Below are positions 30,504 through 39,114 of a stretch of DNA of 64,000 nucleotides, one piece after another. The stretch is from the NCBI RefSeq assembly GCF_022601895.1, contig NZ_JAKVIO010000017.1:16496-80495 (forward strand). Direction: 5' to 3'. Below the pieces are notes generated by a model, which worked only from the letters and a program-made list of their open reading frames with translations, made no database searches and was not told the DNA's origin. Made by a program: the position numbers and the translations under genes. The DNA is from Sphingomonas sp. LaA6.9 (lineage in GTDB: Bacteria > Pseudomonadota > Alphaproteobacteria > Sphingomonadales > Sphingomonadaceae). The number at the start of each line of letters is the position of its first letter. Position 1 is the first letter of the stretch.

Positions 30504-31067
30504 CTAGCTGGCGGGCTCCAGCGAGAGCGCGAGCGTCTGCGTCGTAACCGCCTGCACCTGGTCCCCAACCTTGATGCGCTCCAGCTGCTTCGGGTCCATG
30601 ACGGTCATGTCCACGGTCCGCGTCGCGCCACGCAGGGTCACGATGCCTGTCGCCTTGTCCACCTTGATGACATCCCCCGTCAGCACGACTTTCGAGGTTG
30701 CCTGCTTGCCGGAATCGCTGGCCTCCTCGCGGCGACCGACGGGCTGCTTCCCTTTCTTCAGCAACGTGACTTCGATCGATTCCTGATAGTCGGCGACCAC
30801 CTTGTCGCCGACCTTGACGCTTGCGAGATTCCTGACCTCGGGGCCCGCGGTCAGGCTCACGGTCTCGCCGTCGGGCGCAAGCAGCGAGACCTCGCGGGTG
30901 CTCTGGTTGATGCTGGTGACCGTCGCCTCGCGCCGCAGCTTCGAATAATACTGGACCTTGCCCGGGCTCACTTCGACCTTGCTGTCATCGGTATTCGCTG
31001 TCTGCGCAACGGCGCCCGTGGCCAGCAGTGCCAGTACGGCAGCGACCGAGAAAAAAACTGGCTTCAT
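30504..31067 (-). CDS. Exported protein with two KVGD-type beta repeats
   Basis: A 187-residue protein with a clear signal peptide (MKPVFFSVAAVLALLATGAVA, cleavage near AVAQT). The mature part contains two similar units. Each has a strand of the V-x-VD-x-T-T/VTL type, then VKVGDKVVADYQESIEVTL (about 83-101) and IKVGDQVQAVTTQTLALSL (about 165-183). These are reminiscent of small OB-like beta domains in periplasmic proteins. There are no catalytic motifs. It appears monocistronic, with 343 bp to the divergent hydrolase. The function is unknown. Confidence 0.8.
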   Translation of the reverse strand: MKPVFFSVAAVLALLATGAVAQTANTDDSKVEVSPGKVQYYSKLRREATVTSINQSTREVSLLAPDGETVSLTAGPEVRNLASVKVGDKVVADYQESIEVTLLKKGKQPVGRREEASDSGKQATSKVVLTGDVIKVDKATGIVTLRGATRTVDMTVMDPKQLERIKVGDQVQAVTTQTLALSLEPAS

Positions 31068-31410
31068 GAACAGGGCCTCCCGTCGAGAATCTGCGATAAC
31101 GCCCGGAAGCGGACCATTGCCATTGAGCCGCTCAAACGGCGGACGGACTGGCGCGATGCGCGGGCGCCAGCAACGCTAGTGGGCGAGGCGTATGGCGGAC
31201 ATCGGCATTAACCCTTGGTAGCGGCCGGATTTCCCCCGAGAGGCCGCTGGTGCGGTTTCCGAAGGCTGTCCTACATCGCGCGCGCCTGCCATTGTCGCCG
31301 CGAACGCGACTCGCGCGCGAAAATCAGGGATCCGAAGCAGATGGCGTTTTGTGAGAAGTTTGTGAATCTAAGTGAAGTTAGCGGCAGCCGCGGCCGGGGG
31401 GCGTTCGCCC
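31068..31410. other. Divergent intergenic region; no gene recognised
   Basis: This 343-bp region separates the exported KVGD protein from the alpha/beta hydrolase gene. No convincing open frame with a ribosome-binding site is present. It must contain promoters for both flanking genes, but I see no strong -35/-10 pair, palindrome or RNA-like fold. Confidence 0.5.
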
Positions 31411-32166
31411 GTGACTGAGCTGAAAACCGCACATTTCAACAGCTTCGACGACACAGAACTCGCGTGGCATGAAATGGGGGAGGGGCGGCCGCTCGTCCTC
31501 ATCCATGGCTATTTCTCCAACGCGATGACCAATTGGGTGCGCTACGGGCATGCAAAGCTGCTCGCGGATGCCGGTTTCCGGGTCATCATGCCCGATCTGC
31601 GCGCGCATGGCGAAAGCGCGAAGCCCCACGACCTCGCGGCCTATCCGCGCGACGTGCTGGCGCAGGATGGCTTTGCGCTGATCGCGCATCTCGGGCTCAC
31701 CGACTATGATCTTGCGGGCTATTCGCTTGGCGGCCGCACGAGCGTGCGGATGCTGGCGCAGGGCGCGGCCCCGCGCCGGGCCGTGCTGTCTGGGATGGGG
31801 CTCGATGGCATCCTCGATACCCAGGGGCGTGGCACCTATTTCCGCCACGTCCTGACCAATCTCGGCAGTTTCGAGCGCGGTTCTTCGGAATGGCTCACCG
31901 AGGCATTTCTGAAGACGACCAAGGGCGATCCCGTCGCGCTGCTCCATATTCTCGAGACCTTCGTCGATACGACGCGCGAGGAACTGGCGGCGATCGATCG
32001 GCCCGTGCTCGTCGTGACGGGCGTCGATGACGACGATAACGGATCGGGCGAGGCGCTGGCCGGGGCGATCCCCGGTGCCGCCTTCCGCGCGATCCCGGGC
32101 AATCACATGAGTGCGGTCACCAGGGCCGAACTGGGCCAGGCGATTCTGGACTTCCTCAAGTCTTGA
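31411..32166 (+). CDS. Alpha/beta hydrolase
   Basis: A 251-residue hydrolase starting at GTG 31411 (TELKTAHFNSFD). The oxyanion region is VLIHGYFSNAMTNW, the nucleophile serine is in LAGYSLGGRTSVRM (about residue 110), and the acid is among VVTGVDDDDNGS. The catalytic His is in IPGNHMSAV near the end. The fold and motifs fit esterases, haloalkane-dehalogenase-like or meta-cleavage hydrolases; the substrate cannot be predicted. There is no signal peptide. It is followed about 70 bp later by the M2 peptidase gene. Confidence 0.88.
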   Translation: MTELKTAHFNSFDDTELAWHEMGEGRPLVLIHGYFSNAMTNWVRYGHAKLLADAGFRVIMPDLRAHGESAKPHDLAAYPRDVLAQDGFALIAHLGLTDYDLAGYSLGGRTSVRMLAQGAAPRRAVLSGMGLDGILDTQGRGTYFRHVLTNLGSFERGSSEWLTEAFLKTTKGDPVALLHILETFVDTTREELAAIDRPVLVVTGVDDDDNGSGEALAGAIPGAAFRAIPGNHMSAVTRAELGQAILDFLKS

Positions 32167-32234
32167 CCCGTCACCGGGCGCGGTACAGTTTGCGCCGCAT
32201 AGCAATCAGGGAATCCAAAGGGGTCACCATAGAG

Positions 32235-34067
32235 ATGAAGTCGATGATTTCAGCGATCGCGCTGGCTGCCATGCTCGCCAGCGCGCCGCCGGCGCACGCC
32301 CAGAAAAAGGGACAGGAACCCGTCAAAGCCTTGACCGCCGCAGATGCCGATGCGTTCGTGCTCGCGGCTGAAAAGGAACTTTTCGACTATACGGTGGAAG
32401 CAAGTCGTATCCAGTGGATCAACAACACCTACATCACCGAAGATACCGATGCGCTGGCCGCCCAGAGCGGTGCCGAAGGCACCGAAAAGGCGGTGCGTCT
32501 CGCGCTCGAAGCCGCGAAGTTCGAGAAGGTTTCCGGCGTTTCGCCCGATACCAGGCGCAAACTCAACATCCTTCGCAGCGGGATTGTTCTGCCCGCGCCG
32601 ACGACGCCCGGCGCTGCGACCGAACTGAGCGAGATCGCGACACGGCTCAACTCCACCTACGGCAAGGGCCGGGGTACGCTCGACGGCAAGGAAATCAGCG
32701 GCTCCGACATAGAAGCCGCGATGGGCGAGGTCCGCGACCCCGCGAAACTCAAGGAGATGTGGGTAAGCTGGCACGACAATGTCGGCGGTCCGATGCGCCA
32801 GGATTATGCGCGCATGGTGTCCATCTCCAACAAGGGCGCGGCGGAGCTCGGCTACAAGGATGTCGGCGCGATGTGGCGCTCGGCCTATGACATGCCCGCC
32901 GACGAGTTCGCGAAGCTGACCGACCGGCTCTGGGGGCAGGTCAAGCCGCTCTACGATGAACTCCACTGCTATACGCGAGCCAAGCTGAACGAGAAATATG
33001 GCGACGCCGTCCAGTCGAAGGCCGGCCCGATCCGCGCCGACCTTCTCGGCAATATGTGGGCGCAGGAATGGGGCAATATCTACGATATCGTTGCGCCCAA
33101 GGGCGTTGGCGACGTCGGCTACGACATCGGTGAATTGCTGAAAGCGCATGGCGACGATCCGGTGAAGATGGTCAGGATCGGAGAGGGCTTCTACAGCTCG
33201 CTCGGCTTTTCGCCGCTGCCGGACACGTTCTGGAAGCGCTCGCAGATCGTCAAACCCGCCGATCGAGAGGTCGTCTGCCATGCCTCGGCATGGGATATCG
33301 ACAACAAGGACGATCTGCGCATCAAGATGTGCACCAAGGTGAATTCGGACGACTTCGTCACGATCCATCACGAGCTCGGGCACAACTACTATCAGCGCGC
33401 TTACAACAAGCAGCCGTTCCTCTATCTCAACGGCGCCAATGACGGGTTCCACGAGGCGATCGGCGATTTCGTCGCGCTCTCGATCACGCCCGATTATCTG
33501 GTGAATATCGGTCTGCTCGATCAGTCGAAGGTGCCTTCGGAGGACAAGGACCTCGGCCTGCTGCTCCGTCAGGCGATGGACAAGGTGGCGTTTCTTCCGT
33601 TCAGCCTCCTCGTGGACAAATGGCGCTGGGGCGTGTTCAGCGGCGCGATCCCTGCCAAATATTACAACAAGGCCTGGACCGACCTCAGGCTCCAATATCA
33701 GGGCATCACGCCCCCGGTGGAGCGCAGCGAGGCCAATTTCGATCCCGGAGCGAAATACCACATCCCTGGTAACACGCCCTATACGCGCTACTTCCTCGCG
33801 CGGATCCTGCAGTTCCAGTTCTACAAGGCTGCATGCGAGCAGTCGGGCTGGAAGGGGCCGCTCCACCGCTGTTCCTTCTATGGCAACAAGGAGGTCGGCG
33901 CGAAGCTGGACGCGATGCTCGAAATGGGGGCGTCGAAGCCCTGGCCCGATGCGCTTCAGGCATTCACCGGAAGCCGCGAAATCGACGGATCGGCGATGCT
34001 GGCCTATTTCCAGCCGCTCATGGGCTGGCTCAAGGAGCAGAACAAGGGCAAGCAATGCGGCTGGTGA
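32235..34067 (+). CDS. Exported M2 peptidyl-dipeptidase (ACE-like metallopeptidase)
   Basis: A 610-residue zinc peptidase related to angiotensin-converting enzyme. The signal peptide is MKSMISAIALAAMLASAPPA. The zinc site is H379-E-x-x-H383 in TIHHELGHNYYQ, with the third ligand E407 in FHEAIGDFVALS. Other M2 family blocks include DNVGGPMRQDYARMV, LLGNMWAQEWGNIYD and YHIPGNTPYTRYFLA. It should remove C-terminal dipeptides from oligopeptides in the periplasm. ATG 32235 starts the signal peptide; the longer frame from 32163 would bury it. Confidence 0.94.
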   Translation: MKSMISAIALAAMLASAPPAHAQKKGQEPVKALTAADADAFVLAAEKELFDYTVEASRIQWINNTYITEDTDALAAQSGAEGTEKAVRLALEAAKFEKVSGVSPDTRRKLNILRSGIVLPAPTTPGAATELSEIATRLNSTYGKGRGTLDGKEISGSDIEAAMGEVRDPAKLKEMWVSWHDNVGGPMRQDYARMVSISNKGAAELGYKDVGAMWRSAYDMPADEFAKLTDRLWGQVKPLYDELHCYTRAKLNEKYGDAVQSKAGPIRADLLGNMWAQEWGNIYDIVAPKGVGDVGYDIGELLKAHGDDPVKMVRIGEGFYSSLGFSPLPDTFWKRSQIVKPADREVVCHASAWDIDNKDDLRIKMCTKVNSDDFVTIHHELGHNYYQRAYNKQPFLYLNGANDGFHEAIGDFVALSITPDYLVNIGLLDQSKVPSEDKDLGLLLRQAMDKVAFLPFSLLVDKWRWGVFSGAIPAKYYNKAWTDLRLQYQGITPPVERSEANFDPGAKYHIPGNTPYTRYFLARILQFQFYKAACEQSGWKGPLHRCSFYGNKEVGAKLDAMLEMGASKPWPDALQAFTGSREIDGSAMLAYFQPLMGWLKEQNKGKQCGW

Positions 34068-34115
34068 GGGCGTCCTGATGACCGTTCGGGGGGACGGTCA
34101 ACGCCGGAGACGGGC

Positions 34116-35306
34116 GTGGTAAGCACCGCGCTCGTTGTCCTGTTCGTGCTTGCGACGACCAGCGCAATACTTTGTTGTGCGCTGACACTTGCCTGGCTTC
34201 ATTTCGGGCGGCAGCGCCACGCGCTGACATGGGCGCTGGCCTATGGTGGCGGGACGCTGCAATGGGCGTTGAACGCGGTCACGCTGGTGTTGCTGCCGGG
34301 CCATCCGGCGATGATCTTGCTCGGCGCGCTGCTGATACTGACGAATAGCTCGCTCATCGCCATCGGCAGTCGCCAGCGCGCAGGCTTGCGGCCCTATGTG
34401 GGCAGATTCGCGAGCGGCGTGGCGATCACAGGCGCCGCGATCGCGGTCGTCATGCTGGTGTTCCAGCATTTCGGCATGCGTATCGCAATCACCAATCTCT
34501 ACATCGCATCCATGACCGTGATCGCGATCATGGCGGTGCTGCCGCAAAAGCACCGGGCGCGACCGCCAGAGATCGCATTCATGGTCATGCTTGCGATTTT
34601 CGGCATGTATCAGCTGGCTTTGGCCGCGCTCGGCATCACCATAGGAGCCGAGGCCGATCCCGCGGGCATTGACCGCTTCCGCGCGTTTCTTGTCCTCGGG
34701 TTGCCGCCCATCCATATCGGCACCGGTATCGCCACATTGTTCCTGCTCGCCGGTGATCTGGCCGACGGCGTGCGTGCGCTGGTCACGCGTGACCCGCTCA
34801 CCGGCAACCTTAATCGCCGGGGGATCGAGCAGGCGGCCGTCGGCGCCATCGCCAATGCGCGACGTCACGGCCGTCCGCTCACTGTCGTGATGAGCGACAT
34901 CGATCGGTTCAAGAGGATCAACGATCGCTTCGGTCACGCAGCGGGTGATCGGGCGCTGATCGCCTTTGCCGACCATGTTCACGCCTCGGTCCGCGAGGAG
35001 GATTTGTTCGGCCGCATGGGCGGCGACGAATTCTGCCTGTTGCTGATCGACATAACGCCCGCCGACGCTGCCGCCGCGATCGAGCGTACGCGCCAGGAAC
35101 TGCAGCAACTGGAGATTTCCGGTCTCCCGGGCTGCAGCATTACCGCGAGCTTCGGGATTGCCGCGTTCGATCCCGGCGATGTCGGCTTTGGCGATATGCT
35201 CCACCGCGCCGACATCGCGTTGCTCGAGGCCAAGATGGAGGGGCGGGACCGGCTCGTCGTTGCGCCGACGCCCAAGCCGAGGATCAGCGGAACGGAGGTT
35301 CGTTGA
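34116..35306 (+). CDS. Membrane-bound diguanylate cyclase (GGDEF)
   Basis: A 396-residue protein with six or seven N-terminal transmembrane helices (about 5-28, 37-60, 65-83, 100-118, 125-142, 153-172 and 192-212). A C-terminal GGDEF domain follows, with DPLTGNLNRRG, SDIDRFKRINDRFGH and GRMGGDEF (302-306). The product-inhibition I-site RxxD is present as REED (293-296), five residues ahead of GGDEF. It should synthesise c-di-GMP with feedback control, in contrast to the GGDEF-EAL protein at 12020. The start is GTG 34116 with a GGAG site. Its 3' end overlaps the convergent amn by 23 bp. Confidence 0.92.
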   Translation: MVSTALVVLFVLATTSAILCCALTLAWLHFGRQRHALTWALAYGGGTLQWALNAVTLVLLPGHPAMILLGALLILTNSSLIAIGSRQRAGLRPYVGRFASGVAITGAAIAVVMLVFQHFGMRIAITNLYIASMTVIAIMAVLPQKHRARPPEIAFMVMLAIFGMYQLALAALGITIGAEADPAGIDRFRAFLVLGLPPIHIGTGIATLFLLAGDLADGVRALVTRDPLTGNLNRRGIEQAAVGAIANARRHGRPLTVVMSDIDRFKRINDRFGHAAGDRALIAFADHVHASVREEDLFGRMGGDEFCLLLIDITPADAAAAIERTRQELQQLEISGLPGCSITASFGIAAFDPGDVGFGDMLHRADIALLEAKMEGRDRLVVAPTPKPRISGTEVR

Positions 35307-36726
35307 ACGCCCGGAGCTTGCGGCTGTGGAGCTTGCTGCCCTCGCGGCGCAACTCGTTGCACGCCTCGATGCCGATCCGCATATGCTCGCTGATGGCGCG
35401 TTCATAGAAGCGGTTGGCCTGTCCCGGCAGCTTCAGCTCGCCATGCAGCGGCTTGTCCGACACGCATAGCAGCGTGCCGTAGGGGACACGGAAGCGATAT
35501 CCCTGACCCGCGATCGTGGCGGATTCCATGTCGATCCCCACCGCGCGCGACTGGGAGAAGCGCAACGCCGATTTCGAGTAGCGCAATTCCCAGTTGCGGT
35601 CGTCGGTGGTCACGATCGTGCCCGTACGCAAGCGCCGCTTCAGCGTGTCTGCATCCTCGCCCGAGATCGTCTCGGCCGCGCGCGCCAGCGCCTGCTGGAC
35701 TTCGGCAATCGGAGGGATCGGAATTTCCGGCGGCAGCATGTCGTCGAGCACATGATCGTCGCGCAGATAAGCGTGCGCGAGGACATAGTCGCCGATCCGC
35801 TGGCTGGGACGCAGGCCCCCGCAATGCCCGATCATCAGCCACGCCTCGGGGCGCACGACCGCGAGATGATCGGTGATCGTCTTGGCGTTGGACGGGCCCA
35901 CGCCGATGTTGACGACGCTGATCCCCATCCGCCCAGGCGCCATCAGGTGATAGGCGGGCATCTGATGCTTGCGCCATGCACTGTCCGCGACGACGCGCTC
36001 GGGATCGGCTGTCTCGGGCGTCACCATCACGCCGCCCGCGCCTGACAGCGCGGTATAGGGCGTGTCGGGGCCGAGCTGGGTGCAGGCCCATTGCACGAAC
36101 TCGTCGACATAGCGGTGATAGTTGGTGAACAGGATGAAGCGCTGGACATGCTCGGCCGGCGTGCCGGTGTAATGGCGCAACCGTGCGAGGGAGAAGTCGG
36201 TTCTCAGGGCATCGAACAGCGCGAGCGGACGTGCCGCTTCGGGCGTATCGGTCCACACGCCATCAGCAATCTCGTCGCCGATATGCGCGAGTTCTGTGGC
36301 GGGGAACCAACGCCCCAGGTCTATTGCGCTGACGTCGTCGAGCGAAAGGCCGTGCCCGGCTTCGAGCACATAGGGGAAGGGAATCTCCTGCGCGCCGGGA
36401 ACCGCCTCCACCTCGACATCATAATCCTCGATCAGCAATTCTAGCTGTTCGACCAGATAGTCGGCAAAAAATGCGGGGCGTGTGACGCTGATCTTGTATT
36501 CGCCCGGCGTCACCAGCCGTCCGAACGAACGCGGAGGCACCGGACTGTCAGACGTACCCTTGTAGCGCACGCGTATTTCCGGATAGGCGAACGCGCCATG
36601 GCTCCGGGTGCCGGGATGCGGACGTTCGCCCGAACGGACAAAAGCGGTCAGCGCGCTGCGGAGACGGTCAACCGACGCGTTATAGAGCGCGTCGAGTTCG
36701 GCGACGATGGATTCTGCCTTGGTCAT
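35284..36726 (-). CDS. amn: AMP nucleosidase
   Basis: A 480-residue enzyme hydrolysing AMP to adenine and ribose-5-phosphate, part of purine salvage. The N-terminal AMP nucleosidase domain (ALTAFVRSGERPHPG, AYPEIRVRYKG, SFGRLVTPGEYKISVTRP) is followed by a phosphorylase-superfamily catalytic domain with ISVVNIGVGPSNAKTITDHL, WLMIGHCGGL and AVGIDMESATIAGQGYRF. Its length matches E. coli Amn (484 aa). ATG 36726 is chosen over an in-frame TTG nine bases upstream. Confidence 0.96.
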   Translation of the reverse strand: MTKAESIVAELDALYNASVDRLRSALTAFVRSGERPHPGTRSHGAFAYPEIRVRYKGTSDSPVPPRSFGRLVTPGEYKISVTRPAFFADYLVEQLELLIEDYDVEVEAVPGAQEIPFPYVLEAGHGLSLDDVSAIDLGRWFPATELAHIGDEIADGVWTDTPEAARPLALFDALRTDFSLARLRHYTGTPAEHVQRFILFTNYHRYVDEFVQWACTQLGPDTPYTALSGAGGVMVTPETADPERVVADSAWRKHQMPAYHLMAPGRMGISVVNIGVGPSNAKTITDHLAVVRPEAWLMIGHCGGLRPSQRIGDYVLAHAYLRDDHVLDDMLPPEIPIPPIAEVQQALARAAETISGEDADTLKRRLRTGTIVTTDDRNWELRYSKSALRFSQSRAVGIDMESATIAGQGYRFRVPYGTLLCVSDKPLHGELKLPGQANRFYERAISEHMRIGIEACNELRREGSKLHSRKLRAFNEPPFR

Positions 36727-36794
36727 CCAAAGCAACTATCCGACCGTTTGTTACGCTGGCAAGTCCATTCGGCGTTTCGTGCGCTCGGCCCCGC

Positions 36795-37082
36795 TTATTC
36801 GAGGGGCAGCGCCTCGGGCAAAATTTCCGCTTCGATCATGGCGTCGCCGTTGCTCTCCCCGTGATTGCGGCGCGCGGCCATACGGGTTGCGCCATAGGCT
36901 GTCGCTGCCACGGTCGCTACGACGCCCGCGCCGATCGCGGCTGCGGCCCAAGGATGTTCCTGCGCGGCATGAATCGCGTTGTCGAGATAGGCGCGACCCT
37001 TTTCGCGCGCCTGTTCGAGGGTCGGGCGCGGCTGGATGCCCTCTTCAAAGCTAACCACATGCTCTGGCGTGCTGATGACCAT
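36795..37082 (-). CDS. Small membrane-anchored protein
   Basis: A 95-residue protein starting MVISTPEHVVSFEEG. A charged helix (LEQAREKGRAYLDNAIHAA) is followed by QEHPWAAAAIGAGVVATVAA. That layout, an amphipathic helix plus a Gly/Ala-rich C-proximal transmembrane segment, resembles ElaB/YqjD/DUF883 ribosome-tethering proteins, although sequence identity is too slight to assign. The tail carries a basic RMAARRNH stretch and an acidic end. It lies between the peroxiredoxin and amn genes on the same strand and could be co-transcribed with either. Confidence 0.7.
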   Translation of the reverse strand: MVISTPEHVVSFEEGIQPRPTLEQAREKGRAYLDNAIHAAQEHPWAAAAIGAGVVATVAATAYGATRMAARRNHGESNGDAMIEAEILPEALPLE

Positions 37083-37186
37083 GATCCGTCTCCCGTCTTC
37101 AAGGCTTCGATTGCCCAACGGGACAGAGCGGTATTCGTTCCAACGCGCGACGGGGCGGCGCGTCCCGGCGCCACCCCGCCGGACCG

Positions 37187-37669
37187 TCAGAGCTGGCCCA
37201 GCATATGCTCGGCCGAGCTCACCTTGTATTCGCCCGGCGCCTCGACGTTCAGTTCTTCGACGACACCGTCGTTGACGATCATCGAAAAGCGCTGGCCGCG
37301 CGTGCCGAGCCCGAACTTCGAGCCATCCATTTCGAGGCCCACGGCCTTGGCGAAGCTGCCATTGCCGTCGGCGAGCATCGTCACCTTGCCGTCGGCGCCA
37401 TTGGCCTTGCTCCATGCGCCCATCACGAAGGCATCGTTGACCGCAGTGCACGCGATTGCTTCGACGCCCTTGGCTTTCAACTCCTCGGCCTTGTCAACAT
37501 AGCTTGGCAGATGCTTGGCCGAACAGGTGGGAGTGAAAGCCCCCGGCACCGAAAAGAGCGCGACCTTGCGGCCCTTGAAGAAACTGGCGGTGTCCGCCGA
37601 CTCGAGTCCGTCGGGGCCGGGGACGGTGAAGGTCGCCTCGGGAAGCGTGTCGCCCTGCTTGATCGTCAT
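37187..37669 (-). CDS. Peroxiredoxin (Prx5/AhpE-like, redoxin family)
   Basis: A 160-residue atypical two-Cys or one-Cys peroxiredoxin of the Prx5 group. The peroxidatic cysteine is C49 in PGAFTPTCSAKHLPSY, and EAIACTAVNDAFVMGAW and LADGNGSFAKAVGLEMD are diagnostic. C73 in the IACTAVND segment is conserved in many bacterial Prx5 proteins. It reduces hydrogen and organic peroxides using glutathione/glutaredoxin or thioredoxin. It is divergent from yqgE across 142 bp. Confidence 0.95.
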   Translation of the reverse strand: MTIKQGDTLPEATFTVPGPDGLESADTASFFKGRKVALFSVPGAFTPTCSAKHLPSYVDKAEELKAKGVEAIACTAVNDAFVMGAWSKANGADGKVTMLADGNGSFAKAVGLEMDGSKFGLGTRGQRFSMIVNDGVVEELNVEAPGEYKVSSAEHMLGQL

Positions 37670-37811
37670 GCATCATTCTCCTTGGGATAGATCGGTTACG
37701 CCGCGAACGGCCGAACGCGCCGCATATAGGCCGCCAGACCGGCTCCCGCCAGCGCCGCAATGGCAAAACCCCCTGTTTTATCGTGCACCGGACGCGCCTA
37801 TATTAAAGCTT

Positions 37812-38372
37812 ATGGACATGCCCGCCTATCTCACCGGCCAGCTTCTGCTGGCGTTCCCCGGTATCGGGGATCCGCGCTTCGAGCATGCGGTGATCGCGAT
37901 GTGCGCGCATGACGAAGCAGGTGCGCTGGGTATCGGCGTGGGGATGGTCGCCGAGGGTATCGGTTTCCACGAACTCCTCCGTCAGTTCGATATCGATCCG
38001 GGCGTTGCACCCGATTGTCCGATCCATCTTGGTGGTCCCGTCGAGCCGCAGCGCGGTTTCGTGCTCCACAGCCTCGACTGGGGAGGGCAGGACAGTATCC
38101 AGGTCGCCGATCGCTGGGGGCTGTCGGGGACGATCGACGTGTTGCGGGCAATCGCCGAAGGCAAGGGCCCCTCGCAATGGGTCGCCGCGCTTGGCTATGC
38201 GGGATGGGCGCCCGGCCAGCTCGAGGACGAACTCACGCGCCACGGCTGGTTCGTGACCCCGGGCACCACGCGGCTGCTTTTTGAGGTCCCGCCGGCGCGG
38301 CGCTGGGAACAGGCCTATGCCGATGCAGGGGTCGACAGCAGCCTGCTCGCACCCATGGCCGGACAGGCCTGA
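37812..38372 (+). CDS. YqgE/AlgH family protein
   Basis: A 186-residue YqgE/AlgH protein: YLTGQLLLAFPGIGDPRFEH, then AVIAMCAHDEAGALGIGV, and GGPVEPQRGFVLHS, all signature blocks. Crystal structures exist for the family but the function is unclear; a role in alginate regulation was proposed in Pseudomonas. ATG 37812 gives the normal length; the frame is open back to 37515 only as antisense to the peroxiredoxin gene. No ruvX or gshB neighbour is present, unlike many gammaproteobacteria. Confidence 0.92.
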   Translation: MDMPAYLTGQLLLAFPGIGDPRFEHAVIAMCAHDEAGALGIGVGMVAEGIGFHELLRQFDIDPGVAPDCPIHLGGPVEPQRGFVLHSLDWGGQDSIQVADRWGLSGTIDVLRAIAEGKGPSQWVAALGYAGWAPGQLEDELTRHGWFVTPGTTRLLFEVPPARRWEQAYADAGVDSSLLAPMAGQA

Positions 38373-38494
38373 CTTACCGTTCATTAACCATGTTGATTTA
38401 CCTCATTGCAGGCGAGCCGTGACAGGTTCGTAATCCGACCTGCGCACGCAATGCCGCGAAAATGCGTCGGGTCGCAGAACGCATGGGGGACGGC

Positions 38495-38995
38495 ATGGTA
38501 CGGAAGACCCTTCGATCGTTTTGTTTCGGGTTAACAATGATTGCCCTCGCGGCGCCGCTGCACGCGCAGGCGGCCGCATGCTGGAGCGACAACGCCGTCG
38601 CTGCGGCCAAGGTACGCGATCTGGAGACGATGCTCATGGTCTCCGCGCTGCGCTGCCGGCTGAAGGGGCAGGACTTTTTGCCGCAATATAATGCCTTTGT
38701 TCGCGGCAGCCGTCCCGCGCTTGTCGACGTCAACGACCGGCTGCGTCGACATTTCACGGGCGCAGTGGGCGCGTCGGGGGCACTCAACGCCTATGATCGC
38801 TATGTGACCGCGATCGCAAACAGCTATGGGGCTGGCGTTGAAGGCCTCGACTGCACGGACATGGAATCGATCCTCGGCGCCGCCCGGGCCGCGGGCCATT
38901 CGATCATGACGCTGGAGGCGCTCGCTGAGCGCGCCCAGTCCAATCCGGTGCTGCCAGGCGGGCGCTGCAACCTTGTGATCGCGCGGGCGCCCTGA
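38495..38995 (+). CDS. Exported protein of unknown function
   Basis: A 166-residue protein with a signal peptide (RSFCFGLTMIALAAPLHA, cleavage near HAQAA). The mature part is helical with four cysteines (ACWSDN, ALRCRLKG, GLDCTDM, GGRCNLV), enough for two disulfides. Conserved-looking blocks include AKVRDLETMLMVSALRCR and YDRYVTAIANSYG. I do not recognise a family. ATG 38495 has GGGGGA upstream; an in-frame ATG at 38462 would prepend 11 residues before the signal peptide. It precedes ahcY but is separated by a palindrome and leader, so it is probably independent. Confidence 0.78.
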   Translation: MVRKTLRSFCFGLTMIALAAPLHAQAAACWSDNAVAAAKVRDLETMLMVSALRCRLKGQDFLPQYNAFVRGSRPALVDVNDRLRRHFTGAVGASGALNAYDRYVTAIANSYGAGVEGLDCTDMESILGAARAAGHSIMTLEALAERAQSNPVLPGGRCNLVIARAP

Positions 38996-38997
38996 AC

Positions 38998-39017
38998 ATA
39001 TAAAGAGATCTTTATAT
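38998..39017. promoter_or_regulatory. AT-rich palindrome upstream of ahcY (candidate SahR-type operator)
   Basis: ATATAAAGAGATCTTTATAT has perfect 9-bp arms (ATATAAAGA/TCTTTATAT) around two bases, lying 98 bp before the ahcY start and two bases after the preceding stop. Its symmetry and composition in a GC-rich genome mark it as a protein-binding site. Repressors of the ArsR family (SahR) are known to control ahcY and methionine-cycle genes in proteobacteria through palindromes; assigning this site to one is inference. Confidence 0.6.
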
Positions 39018-39026
39018 TTGCTTTCG

Positions 39027-39065
39027 GAGGCGGCTGAGGGTATTTGGCCCGCAATCGGCCGCCTC
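39027..39065. other. Stem-loop in the ahcY leader
   Basis: GAGGCGGC (39027-39034) pairs perfectly with GCCGCCTC (39058-39065) around a 23-base loop in the ahcY leader. It does not match the SAH-riboswitch or SAM-II layouts I know. It may be a transcriptional attenuator, an mRNA-stability element or chance in GC-rich DNA. Confidence 0.35.
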
Positions 39066-39114
39066 GCTTCATTGTCCGGCGGCCGCCATCGAACCAGCCG
39101 TCAGGAGACATTTT

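Noticed and set aside
32250..34055. 601-codon minus-strand frame opposite the M2 peptidase
   Set aside because: The + strand frame contains HEXXH and M2 family blocks; the antisense frame has no domain or ribosome-binding site.
38384..38398. CtrA-like site TTAACCATGTTGATT upstream of the exported protein at 38495
   Set aside because: The first half-site is good but the second is GATT instead of TTAA, so it is too weak to call without comparative evidence.
39018..39114. SAH or SAM riboswitch in the ahcY leader
   Set aside because: A GC stem is present, but the conserved core sequences of the SAH, SAM-II and SAM-V classes as I know them are not seen.
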